Source: a virus. Taken from it: a DNA stretch of 27,379 nucleotides. The stretch covers positions 1 through 27,379 of IMG/VR virus record IMGVR_UViG_3300008221_000024; one strand, 5' to 3'. The notes beneath the pieces were generated by a model. That model saw only the letters and a program-made list of their open reading frames with translations, was not told where the DNA came from and did not search any database. Below, in pieces: positions 8,401-16,800 of this stretch; within the stretch, counting starts at the first letter, position 1; each line of letters begins with the position of its first letter. The position numbers and the translations under genes are program-made.

Positions 8401-11109
8401 GTATGTTGGGACACACCCCTCACATACCACAGGACAGTCCCAACCACATTGTGTAACTCCAACACCCATCCATTGTGGGTTAGCCGCCCAACAATCACCC
8501 TGTGTTGGATAGTCACCAATAAAAGCTTCTATACAACCCTCTTCACAATTATAAACCCATGATGTGTAGTCACAACACGCACTAGCGATACCTGAAACAC
8601 CATTATTACAATCAGTAATATTGTAGTTTGGACCAAACCATAACTCGTAAGTCGCAGCTATGTAATCGACCATTGTTGGGAACGGTGATGGGTTCGTACC
8701 AGCTGCGGCAATAACTGGTTGTATAACACTACTATAATATCCTGGGTTTGATGTTAGTAAATCTTGAGCACATGAAAGTGCGATACAACAATTGTTGGAG
8801 GCTCCTATCTGAGTTGTACATGAAAAAGCGTCTGGGTTACACCACCCATTACAATCTATCTCGGAATCAAAAACTGGTCCTTGTAATGGATTCAAAGCAC
8901 TTGGGTCGTTGTAATCTGGGTGAGCTGAACTTATAGGTTGGCATGGTGTGCACGAATATGGGTCCGCACATATAAATCTATCTTCACAGCAGTCACCAGC
9001 TAAAAAATCGTTAGTACAACCTTCATAGGTTGTATACCCTATTGACGTACACGGACCAGTACTTGTGGAACCAGTACCAGCAACTAACTGACATGACACA
9101 CTTGAAGCTGTTAAAGCTGACACTGGGGGACATATCCAACTAGAGCACCCTATATAATCCCAATCTGAGCTATTAGTTAACCCTGTTGGTGGTGGTAGTG
9201 TTCCTGTTGTTAATGCTCTATAACAATTACCGTATTGACCTAACGTAAACTGTCCTGCAGTATACCCCGAACCATTAACATACACACCAGCTGGGCCCAC
9301 AGTTGCCCCTTGAGGTGTCGGGTACGCATTCCAACTATTTGTTGGGTCGTAACATGGTATTGACGTATAGTCCGGACAACTTTCACATATTGGTGAACAG
9401 GCTTCCCAGATATGTTCGGCCGGTTGTCCGTTAAACCACCACACACCTTGGAATGTATCCGTAGGTTTTATACCAGCCCATGGTGAGGTGGTGGTAGCAC
9501 TTTGTGTTATATCTTTCACTGCCATATAACAACAACATTCACCCCAGGTACTATCAAAAACAATATCACCAACCACATAATTATCACTAGGTGACCATTC
9601 ACCCATTTGGTTGTTAAACGTTATAGATTCTGCTAATAACGAAATTCTATCAATGTACTCATCTTTTGTTTCACAATAGGTACAATCACCTATCTCACAT
9701 TTTACACAATCAAACGCACCAAATGCAAAAGCGTCTAACCCACAACTTACAGCTTCATATAACGTAACACCATTACTAAAATCGTATAGTGTTATTGGTG
9801 TGTTAGTCCCAACACTAATTGTATACGATGTATATTGTGCGTTTACTGCTATTATTTCACCCATAACACCTTGTACTGTTGTGTTGGTTACTGGATTTAA
9901 AACATCACCCATAAGAGGCACAGTTATACCCATTTGATATCCTGGTGGTAAACCTGCGGTACTACTGTTAGTGTAACTTTGGAAGGCTCCTAATAAACTC
10001 TCTGTGTTTCCTGTCACATCAAAACAATTACTATTATTCCCACCACCGAATATAGGTGACATTCCACTATATTGTAATATGTTAGTTCCACCATCTAGTG
10101 GTGAAAATGGGTAAGCTCCAAAATAAGAATTGTTACCGGTAGGACCACTAGGTCCAATAATCGGTGCCACACTTGTTGGGATACCTCCAGTGGCCATTAA
10201 ATTATTGTGTGACATAAATGGTACTGTGATTGCTTGGGACGTTGACGTTGGTCCCCACGGACTTTCATGTGTTATTGTAATTCTTCTCGTACCAACACCA
10301 GCATAAGTGTGGTCTGAAGGGTTTGTTAAGTTAGGAAATTGTAAGGTTTCGCAGCATGGTTGGCCGGCTGAGTTTAGACATGGTGTAATTGGACAATTAC
10401 AGTCACAATCACCCCAATCTATTGTATACGGGGAGTCTTGGTATGATTTGTAATAACCAAAATCTGTAGAATTCCATATTTTTATATTATACCCAGAACT
10501 TGTAGTTGATGAGACAACAAAATTAGAAAAAATATCTTTTTGTCCTATGTTCCCATCCCAAATATCATAATGACCAATATCGTTAAAATCTTGGTCCAGT
10601 AGAAGTGGGAGTTGGTTTAGGTTTGTTCCTAGAGGGTTTTCACAAAAACAAGATACCGAATTAGGAATTAGGTTGGCTGATGTTTGGTTTTTTAGTGGTT
10701 GTGATAAAGTAGAATTTGTTAAACTAAAAATACTTATCATATCATTATAACTTTCCCCAGTAAATGTTTGTACACCTAACTGAATTAGGTTTAAACCAGC
10801 AAATAAGATATATGGGTGAGCTGCTGAATCTAAACAGTAAGGTGCCGGAGATGGAAACATTGGCATTGTTACTGTATCGTTTAAAATAACACATGGGTTA
10901 CTTATGGAACACCCAGTTAATTCTTGTGGGAAATTATTCATATCACCATTTAACGCTCCCCTAACTTGACTAAAGGTGGAGTTATACATCGTCAACCCAG
11001 AACAGTTAGTACTTAGGTTTATAGGCCAAAAATCAGTACCCCCAGTACAGGGTACCGTCCAATATATACTTGGATTGGTTCTTTTTATTCTGTATTTGTA
11101 GACTTCCAT
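2401..11109 (-). CDS. Giant cysteine-rich modular protein, probable tail fibre/adhesin (2902 aa)
   Basis: One uninterrupted 2902-residue frame from ATG 11109 to TAG 2401, with about 250 cysteines by hand count (roughly 8.6%), many as CC pairs or C-x-C. There is no signal peptide or membrane helix. Residues about 228-298 resemble a PKD domain: IDWGD, then HTY, then G-x-RRITIT, with a Cys-rich insert. From about residue 450 onward the chain is built of short modules with the pattern C-x(3-12)-C-x-C ... DC ... CC. The clearest run is at residues about 2025-2280, including two neighbours sharing CNKDCNC at 39-residue spacing. At least six W...Y...D-x-V...CCY...W-x-C modules are interspersed and recall CBM5/12-type carbohydrate-binding modules. 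Gly/Pro/Thr linkers such as GPSGPTG occur. The start follows 3 bases after the stop of the 312-residue gene. A disulfide-stabilised, surface-exposed fibre or receptor-binding role is inferred; no known homologue is recognised. Confidence 0.85.
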   Translation of the reverse strand: MEVYKYRIKRTNPSIYWTVPCTGGTDFWPINLSTNCSGLTMYNSTFSQVRGALNGDMNNFPQELTGCSISNPCVILNDTVTMPMFPSPAPYCLDSAAHPYILFAGLNLIQLGVQTFTGESYNDMISIFSLTNSTLSQPLKNQTSANLIPNSVSCFCENPLGTNLNQLPLLLDQDFNDIGHYDIWDGNIGQKDIFSNFVVSSTTSSGYNIKIWNSTDFGYYKSYQDSPYTIDWGDCDCNCPITPCLNSAGQPCCETLQFPNLTNPSDHTYAGVGTRRITITHESPWGPTSTSQAITVPFMSHNNLMATGGIPTSVAPIIGPSGPTGNNSYFGAYPFSPLDGGTNILQYSGMSPIFGGGNNSNCFDVTGNTESLLGAFQSYTNSSTAGLPPGYQMGITVPLMGDVLNPVTNTTVQGVMGEIIAVNAQYTSYTISVGTNTPITLYDFSNGVTLYEAVSCGLDAFAFGAFDCVKCEIGDCTYCETKDEYIDRISLLAESITFNNQMGEWSPSDNYVVGDIVFDSTWGECCCYMAVKDITQSATTTSPWAGIKPTDTFQGVWWFNGQPAEHIWEACSPICESCPDYTSIPCYDPTNSWNAYPTPQGATVGPAGVYVNGSGYTAGQFTLGQYGNCYRALTTGTLPPPTGLTNSSDWDYIGCSSWICPPVSALTASSVSCQLVAGTGSTSTGPCTSIGYTTYEGCTNDFLAGDCCEDRFICADPYSCTPCQPISSAHPDYNDPSALNPLQGPVFDSEIDCNGWCNPDAFSCTTQIGASNNCCIALSCAQDLLTSNPGYYSSVIQPVIAAAGTNPSPFPTMVDYIAATYELWFGPNYNITDCNNGVSGIASACCDYTSWVYNCEEGCIEAFIGDYPTQGDCWAANPQWMGVGVTQCGWDCPVVCEGCVPTYTLANMGYPINMQLQCEMNCSCVTACYICDCTATTASNTNQTCDLYIDPSTGQPGCPHWPPNEGFPLNPGDPLTFLQQTDCMDLCGCEGGIDCFVDLTTGAQLGGCKSYPDLYFMMMDNATWSPGAPVDADGTPTGYTTVEECCLATECCWAVCEQDPAVYDPGYLGQNPSWSPALQGGGGGNYPCWWYGQGVPDDTSDFGGGQPSNCCSPAFIDTNGANTGLAGCFDDNPGHPYCDMVDCVNSLCPAPAPSLEMTCCEVPVESCECACEAFLISQGWSGTLDNSGAYSNFEQYDEWDTVSYGDGNTPECCWICTCPFDPLGLVLGSGVYDCNSGPPDDGDYVPGIPNCWVSCERLPATFAAPPSNTIGDPCGPCSPGGPVLTYSCSTEGCSLSTCIYSPGGFNPSEWQTQHNCYTSSICDTTAFPGYNQCRADCYCADPDPANEISDCTVMQDYLNDIYSPGTGNNGIYNGNYILYPTTYPPVSPGMNFPTWPFDSLATCLTVIASGVDCCDTQQMTYDCDFSCNCPVVNGNPCIGGTGCFPVMTGPPGPFTTLIDCQEWCTWECNSNGAQVCQFIPLSQAATTYSSAGDCNASNVNCECGGVVEEWWCDWAGADAGAYNSIGAQPCQPSSFFVGQGAPYQIMAIGQGMTGPADPTNNYHDAVVLGNNPTGQGFPNLASCQQMCRFCCDCAPPGSGICDLCGDPSVAICNWGDQYCSASTVCSFGPSELSPYLCQQNTNPYPCQAPQTEYCCHAIDGCISFIGAAPNGSDGNPCTTMYGTNAAACASECNFLCGDCVNACECVFYNGILTTNCSPYPFNNMADCQTYVNTITMLDDGGSCCRCYDCFLNSPIVYTAYDSGSWVTLTTPVNPITPTNAAAWVSLTQYNTGDIVTANWDGSECCYVCVWGFNETGGIASDWSVPPYFYYTAYMNDVSLLTPVWPGGGSGSLVWVPCDAGCPSVSVVTWDCIPGIITNTCEYDIFSNLYNIVSPGTVLLNTTDVLDFISDPMGSPYLQTIDVRTIKWPYGGWPVGSPATPCLHNGYPLGVITGIYIDSDMFTVYGISSGPYYSWSSMIASLQSVSVVDSSGSVVSLGNTHSEICEAIWMSIGSIPGSLGKCVSTTVDACLCTQSLCVCQQITGPTGAFSIEADCLALLTNVPCCGTWLCSGPTSCDCTFVPNLLTGFASELDCYTAKNCCEVQLPEYDCEITVPSPMAGIPDLCNCTQTVGGFYTGINALNDCLTDPTTCCSATTLPDRWECNKDCNCIIDPYGQYTTLHDCHTAINSNCCYTGVTTGWECNKDCNCVLTATGPHMTKAICEAQVNDCCYTGVTRYDCVTGTNNLCKCTQNQFGFYPNLYDCENSIPGPINCCDKAVGTCLSCENQVVTYTQGKHYGTNGGLGVSNTTTITLPAVVDRGLWVSGTATYVYLDVVEDPFDGCCYVLLQTTNHSGSNMLAAGSPLLIYSPSIVYNNHINGFFADGTQNSNVSTVGLVQQLYGLWWPCKSDCVTVPIVGFDCDNCPGTCVCVPNNTITAQYQGPGALAACQAVCVAGCDDCVFNLGSYLTGPIDFEGVWSATFGTYNVNDCVVDPVDKCCYCCVEDTAVSLCTPSTPPGMCPQGQTWIPFPVCGCQLPNMTSNSIKESLARYDQPCLPQSCMVGYTWVGMPVCDCVEDGPGGSGVGGCKSIHQPSQNVGVNIGTTAYPVMWMDCNVDVDGGICKGPGGSFEPSCNDCDTYMNVQWGVPLPLTWYANPLWIQHFGPGQCIDDPNAGCCYCCVTSPTGEPTIFGEGWQVEINQTAPCSVYDMNGDGILEYFGSGAPSYPSYHGWVACSSSVGVPCPGLSNMNYECTLQPTWGNPNNLVCLPDPQGSFLDLVSCTNSPCPPPVPPCEQCCKQAKKGGGWNYQYLQPQIIPGFPTDPCDCQYWMGVTWIPTTYADCCVQTPCPPGMYWSQIDCECKTMPNIATPGPQDENSCVQTENCGINHIWDWGVCGCVVDKLTIT
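4268..5040 (-). repeat. Tandem run of about six Cys-rich protein modules (~39-50 aa each)
   Basis: Within the giant gene six consecutive modules share a register: an aromatic-x-C, then C-x-C, then Gly and an aromatic residue, then DC or a lone C, then CC. The clearest adjacent pair begins at the CNKDCNC motifs encoded near 4620 and 4503, exactly 117 bases (39 residues) apart. At DNA level the pair is near-identical over about 20 bases (starting at 4489 and 4606) and then diverges. The repeat therefore arose by duplication but is old or under diversifying drift. Confidence 0.75.
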
Positions 11110-11112
11110 ATA

Positions 11113-12051
11113 TTAAGGATTTACGTATTCATAAAATTTTATTGGTACCCCGTTTGGTACTTGTGGTGTGTTTTCTACTGCGTCTGGTGGTGTACCACCT
11201 GGGATTCCTGTGCCAGCAGCGGTAACACTACCCAGAGTCATAATAGCCTCATCAAATTTAGTTACCACATACCTATATTTTGGTATTGTAGTTGAAACAT
11301 TAGATGGTCCAACGAAAAGTTTTACTTTATAATAAAACCAATTTAAATTATTAAGGACCAGACCATTAGCAATCTGGTTTGGGGTTGGTTCTTCATTTAA
11401 CATATTGGTGACTTTCCCCGTTTTTGCGTTAAAAAATTTACAAGACATATAAAAAGTATCTATAGGTGTTAATTCTCTATCTTTTAACCATTGCATGTAG
11501 TAATTCTCATTTTTACCCTTTAAAGGACTTAGTATTGCTGTGGGTACATAAACCCCGTATACTATTTGGGATGTTGGTATGTTATTTGCTAGTTGTGAAT
11601 AATACTCTATTGGGTCTTCTAATGGTAGTACTGCCTTTTTAATCTTTACACAATTATTTAATGGCATTATGTTGGTGAACATTATTTTTTGGTTTTCGTT
11701 TTGCGGGGAATCATAGAAATCAAATTTAAAAAAGCTTTTAATAAATGCCTTCTTAGGTTTTGCCAAGTCTTTGTTTAGGTATCCGACAACATTAAAATTA
11801 CTCACATAAGTAGAAGTGGTGGATTCCCAAAACTTAAATTCGTAGGATACTGTATTTCCCCCCAATATATTTTTATACCCATATCTTGTAGTTTCATAAT
11901 CTTGTATAACATTTATATTATCTTGTAGTTCTACCTCTTCCCAAGTTTTAATTAATTCTTCTTGCCCAACTTCTTCAAAAGTTTGACCTATAGGTACGGT
12001 GACAGATTTATCACCTACGGAAGCTTTTATTTGTATTCTATTGACAGCCAT
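11113..12051 (-). CDS. Hypothetical baseplate/tail structural protein (312 aa)
   Basis: A 312-residue soluble protein starting MAVNRIQIKASVGDKSVTVP, with mixed strands, no membrane segment and two cysteines. The last 40 residues are a Gly/Pro-rich tail ending KFYEYVNP. Its ATG at 12051 overlaps the last 14 bases of the 602-residue gene, so translation is probably coupled. An exact TATAAATA, the T4 late promoter core, lies 18 bases upstream (12070-12077). In T4 the genes after 25, 6 and 7 encode further wedge proteins; gp8 has a similar length (334 residues), so a gp8-like role is possible by position, but I see no sequence motif that proves it. Confidence 0.8.
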   Translation of the reverse strand: MAVNRIQIKASVGDKSVTVPIGQTFEEVGQEELIKTWEEVELQDNINVIQDYETTRYGYKNILGGNTVSYEFKFWESTTSTYVSNFNVVGYLNKDLAKPKKAFIKSFFKFDFYDSPQNENQKIMFTNIMPLNNCVKIKKAVLPLEDPIEYYSQLANNIPTSQIVYGVYVPTAILSPLKGKNENYYMQWLKDRELTPIDTFYMSCKFFNAKTGKVTNMLNEEPTPNQIANGLVLNNLNWFYYKVKLFVGPSNVSTTIPKYRYVVTKFDEAIMTLGSVTAAGTGIPGGTPPDAVENTPQVPNGVPIKFYEYVNP

Positions 12052-13846
12052 CGGTATACTCAGATAATATATTTATATCCCCATTGATAAGTGGGATTAA
12101 TGCTGGACCTACAGCTTCTATTGTGAATTTTATGTTTTGGAAAGGGTAGTGGGCATCATTTAGATACGGATAACTAACCCCATTTATATCATCTTCGTAA
12201 AATTCAACCGGTAAAATTTCTCTCCACCTAAATGTTTCCTCTGATAAAGAATAAACAGCATACTGTGGTGATGTAAACAAACTATCGTTATAACTTATGT
12301 AATTTGATAGTTTTTTTAAAGGTATTTTGTGGTGTGGTTGGTATTTGTAGATTGTATCTACGAAGTCGTTTGTTGTACCACCAACCTTATACATGGTATC
12401 TCTATTAAACTTTAAGGAGTGACCAATATTAGATATTACCCTTTCTTTTAATTCAAATGGGTTGTATTCTGCAAATGCCCCTCTAAAGGTACTACCACTA
12501 ACTGGTAATGGTTTAACACCTAAAGACCCATTTTGTGTTAAATTTACTGGATGTATTGTGTTATCAACAAATGGGTCTACCAAACCATTTTTCTGAAAAT
12601 TCCAACCCCAACCAAAACCAGCTGGACTCGAAACACCACTTGGGTCCCAGTCCCAAATTAAATTTCTATTCGTAGTTAAAATAGTTAAATACAAATCAGT
12701 TACGGGACGGTTGAAGTTATCATAGTAGTTATCGGTATTTATGTCTTGGTTTGAGTTCCATAAGTAGGATTCGTATAGATGGGTTTTTACTGTTTTTTCT
12801 ATATAGTCTGGCGTTCTTTTTGGTGTATACACCCTACCTTTAACATCATATGTTCCAAGTTCAAACCCAGTTCTATCAAAAGTATAGTCGTTGGGGTTGG
12901 TTATCAATTTATGTTTCTGTGTGTAGTATTCCGACCTTGTCTCAATAGGGTTATCTATATTTATTATTCTTTTTAATGTGCCTACTGGGTTATTAAGTGG
13001 TATAGAGGCAACATCTAACCCATTGGTTTCTATATTAATTATGTATTGGTCGGAGTTCACTAAACCATTACCTAGAAAATCTACTTTAAATGTGTTTTGT
13101 GGTGGTGCTGGTATACTTGTACCCATTATAACTGGGTTAAGAACAGAAATTATAGGCACGTCAATCATTAGGGTAGCAACACCCAATACCGAAGCTGTTG
13201 ATTGTAGTTCCACATATTCCCCAGGTTGTATACCGTGTGGCACTGGTGTGATTAATTGTAAAACTTGTTTTCCGTCTATCGTTGAACTGACTGGTGTAAA
13301 TGGGATACCGTCTCCAGAGGTAAATCTCACTCCGGATAGTGTATTGTAGTCTGTATAATATTCCATTATTTGTCCCGAGTCTGATTCGTGAATATAAGAA
13401 ATGTACTGTGCCCAATTATCTTGATACGCCAATAATGGTTCCCATCCGGATAAACTAGCATTAATCCCAAATCTTTTTTCTGGAATAAATAAAAATGTTT
13501 CAGCTGGGGGTAACCCGACACAACTTCCTGGTGGGGACCCACCAACTTGTGGGCAACCTAAGTAGTCTGGTAAAAAATACATAGATTTATAAAAATCTTG
13601 TTCGTTTGTTTGTCCGGTAACAATGTTATTGAACAGTACGTCTATTTTACCGTATACTCTGTAGTTGGCACTATATTCCCTCTCAAAATCAAACTGGTCT
13701 CTTAGGTTTAACACTAGATTTCTATCTCCCTGTGTTAGTTCTTTCTTAGTAGAGACCAATAAAGGGTGGACCACCATTTCACTATTAGATGAACCAGCAA
13801 ATCTAGCGTCACCTCTTACTATTCTTGTATTTTTTTCATTACTCAT
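12038..13846 (-). CDS. Hypothetical baseplate/tail structural protein (602 aa)
   Basis: A 602-residue protein starting MSNEKNTRIVRGDARFAGSS. Composition is typical of virion proteins: many Asn, Tyr, Pro and Gly, three cysteines and no signal or membrane segment. Residues about 185-300 look like a beta-rich domain (VPHGIQPGEYVELQS...), followed by a Tyr/Asn/Asp-rich region. The start is ATG at 13846, overlapping by one base the stop of the 1206-residue gene (TAATG). The end overlaps the next gene by 14 bases. Such couplings suggest products made in fixed ratio and assembled together, consistent with baseplate wedges or connectors. It is not recognised as a known family. Confidence 0.8.
   Translation of the reverse strand: MSNEKNTRIVRGDARFAGSSNSEMVVHPLLVSTKKELTQGDRNLVLNLRDQFDFEREYSANYRVYGKIDVLFNNIVTGQTNEQDFYKSMYFLPDYLGCPQVGGSPPGSCVGLPPAETFLFIPEKRFGINASLSGWEPLLAYQDNWAQYISYIHESDSGQIMEYYTDYNTLSGVRFTSGDGIPFTPVSSTIDGKQVLQLITPVPHGIQPGEYVELQSTASVLGVATLMIDVPIISVLNPVIMGTSIPAPPQNTFKVDFLGNGLVNSDQYIINIETNGLDVASIPLNNPVGTLKRIINIDNPIETRSEYYTQKHKLITNPNDYTFDRTGFELGTYDVKGRVYTPKRTPDYIEKTVKTHLYESYLWNSNQDINTDNYYDNFNRPVTDLYLTILTTNRNLIWDWDPSGVSSPAGFGWGWNFQKNGLVDPFVDNTIHPVNLTQNGSLGVKPLPVSGSTFRGAFAEYNPFELKERVISNIGHSLKFNRDTMYKVGGTTNDFVDTIYKYQPHHKIPLKKLSNYISYNDSLFTSPQYAVYSLSEETFRWREILPVEFYEDDINGVSYPYLNDAHYPFQNIKFTIEAVGPALIPLINGDINILSEYTDGCQ
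12070..12077 (-). promoter_or_regulatory. Exact T4-type late promoter core TATAAATA
   Basis: The minus strand reads TATAAATA 18 bases before the ATG of the 312-residue gene, inside the end of the 602-residue gene. In T4 this octamer alone marks late promoters, recognised by gp55 with gp45 and gp33. The spacing would allow a short leader. A few chance hits are expected in DNA this AT-rich, and no other structural gene here has the exact octamer close upstream, so confidence is low. Confidence 0.25.
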
Positions 13847-16800
13847 TATATCACAGTATCTGCTAATTCTTCATCAATATATTTTCTAACAAACGTATTA
13901 AATGATGTAGCTCCTGGTCTTAGACCAAAATAATAAAATAACGGTTGTGAAAAAACAATTTCTTTAGAACTACCTGGCCTTAATAGTGGGTAGTTGTCAT
14001 TTGCGATTGAGAATGGTGGGTTACCCATATTGTTTTGGAAATTCCCATCATACACTAGTGGTATCGCACTAGCAGGTACATGTACGTCCCACGCGGAAAC
14101 AGCATCAATTGCTGGTAAAATAGACATAGCTGGACCCGGGACACCGAAAGCATACCTATACTTTCCTTTTGTACCAAGCCAGTCATTCCATGTATCCCCA
14201 AAACCAAAATTAGGTGCGGCTGGTCTCATACGCCAAGGATAGTACGGTACGTGTTGACTTGAGTTATTTAATTCCTCAGTCACACAATCTATCAAATTTT
14301 GTCCGTCCATAATAGTTTGTGTTTGTCCAGTGAAAAGTATAGGCTCCCATAGGATTGTATGGTTAAATGTATTATCACCACCTAATTGATTTACGTTAAC
14401 TGCATTGTCTACATAGGTTCCCGCTGTAAAGTTAGGTGATGGGTATGCTAGACCCCCACCGTCTTGTGGTGGGTTACCCATAATAGATTGTTTGGTAACG
14501 TAGTCACACTCACAAGCTGTATTTCCTAGATTAGTTTCGTACCCATAAACACCTAACATACAATTCTGCATTAATGCTTGAGCCATATCACCACCTATTT
14601 CATATTCCGGTCTAGGGAAAAATGTAGACATAGAAGCTAAAGGGTACGCCATTTTAATGTTACACATATCTGAAACTAGTTGTGTAATATCCTGGAATGT
14701 TGTACTACCTATCTGGTCTGTAATTGAGCACTCCTCACTAAATTTAGGGTCTAGACAGATTTGTTGCATACATTGATTTCTAGAACCCATATCTACAATT
14801 GTTGTTGGGAATAGGATGTGTCTGTCCATGTCCCCTCTTGCGTGTTCATCACTAGAACCATTACCATTAAATGCCCACCAAGGAGAATAAACACCATCAG
14901 TATCACCTATAAAATCACCATCAACTAGGTTAATCCCACTAACCTGAAATGGTGTTGACCTATAATAGAAGGTATGTTCTGTTGGGTGTAGGTATGTTAA
15001 TTTTTTACACCATTGTGAATTTGTTGCGTAAGACTCAGTAGTGTTGTTATATTCTAATTTTGCTTTAAATTGGAATTGGTATAGGAACCCACTTACCCAA
15101 TTGTTTTCCCAAAAATAGTTCATAATACCATTACATAAAGCAACGGCAATTTTTTCTCTTCTTGTCCATTGCCTCAATACTGTCATATCTAGGTTTTCGT
15201 CTATACATCCACTAGCAAAACATATTATTTTAACATAACACCCACCACCAGCTATACCATCTAGAACATTTGTTGATTGTGCATTCATTGAACCATCTGA
15301 ATTGAATCCATAGTTATCATCACAACAAACCCTAACCTCATCTGTCTCCTCACAACAATCATGATTGAACGACCCACCGAAATCATCACCAGTTCCACTG
15401 TTACCTGGTGGACATTGTGGTACACATGATGAACTAGTACTACCTCCGGGAGGGTTTGATGGGTCACCTGGTGGGTCACCTGGACATGGCCATCTGTGGA
15501 CGGGGTTTGATGTTAGGAAGTGCATACTATCTTCAATATTAATATTACCAACGTTTGTCCTACACATACATTTTTCACATTCTGGGTATTTGGTTTGTCT
15601 TAATTTAAATAAAACCATACCCATCCTTAAACCAAAAAATTCACACTTAGCATTACAACCAAAACCATTTAAGTTTACTGAACCGCACATTGCTGGCGGT
15701 GCCGCACTAGGGGGTAATATCCATGTCATACGAAATATGACTGTACCCCACACACTAATAGTCATACAATATATGAAACACCAGAAAACACACAAAATAT
15801 AGATTATAACCAATACTACAGCTAATATAATACTTAAGAATGCAGCTAGTATAGTAACCATGTACGCTATTAGTTGGTAAAACATACCAAGAAAATCTAT
15901 TAAAAACATCCATAAGAAAACCATAAGGTTTGGACTTCTAACGGCACTGTTAATTGGGAAGAACATTGCTGTTGTGGAACATTGTTGGTCCATTTCTGGT
16001 AATATCTCTTTTATACCCACAAATTGTCTCCTACCACTGTGTTTTACGTGGTCATGGAATTGTGAATAAGTATAAACCCTATTAAAAGTCATATCATAAA
16101 ACACATCTTCCGCTGCTGGTATAAGATTTCTCTGTGCCCAAGGATGGTAGTCACTATACTTTGTAGAAAACGTATAAGAACTAGCTTCAATGCCAGGCCA
16201 ATCACCATTATTATCTCCTGACCAATGTTCATAAAACTCTCTAATGTTAGGTACTAGGTGAGAACCTATTCTTCTTTGTCTAGCTCCACCTGTTGCTTGT
16301 TCTGGCCTTACCCTAAATCTAACTCTTGTTCTTGTAGCTACCCCGAGTGTTGGGTCGTCGGATAATACCATATCCCCAAACTCGTCGGTCACCATATAGT
16401 CTAGGTTCATTGGTAAGTGGACAAGGAAAGAACCGGAGTCGTCAATTACCCTACCCCCATCTTCAAGATAGTATCTTTCTAGGATAGGAACTTCCCCACC
16501 TAGTGGTGCTCCCCACCCACCAGGAGTATATTCTGGATAAGCAAGAGGGTCGTTTTCAAAAAATGGGGTATACCTTACACAGTCTATAATCCCTGGTTTT
16601 GATATTAGACTACATAACCCACCCATATTAGCTTTTGGTCTACAGTTATTATTTACAGAATCTTTATCAGTGTCTGAAGCTGTACTACCCATAAACACAG
16701 CTCTAGGTTCCAGTTTAAACCCAGTTTGTGATAAATCAAAATCAACCCTTGTAATGGCAGCTCTACAAAATTCTTCATCACCCCAAAAAGGTCTAACATC

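Noticed and set aside
2401-11109. Possibility that the giant frame is a chimera of shifted or broken genes
   Set aside because: The cysteine pattern runs on in the same frame from one end to the other with no internal stop, so it reads as one intact gene.
15365-15802. Plus-strand 145-codon open frame
   Set aside because: It is antisense to the Cys-rich and hydrophobic parts of the 1206-residue gene, with no initiation context and no recognisable motif.
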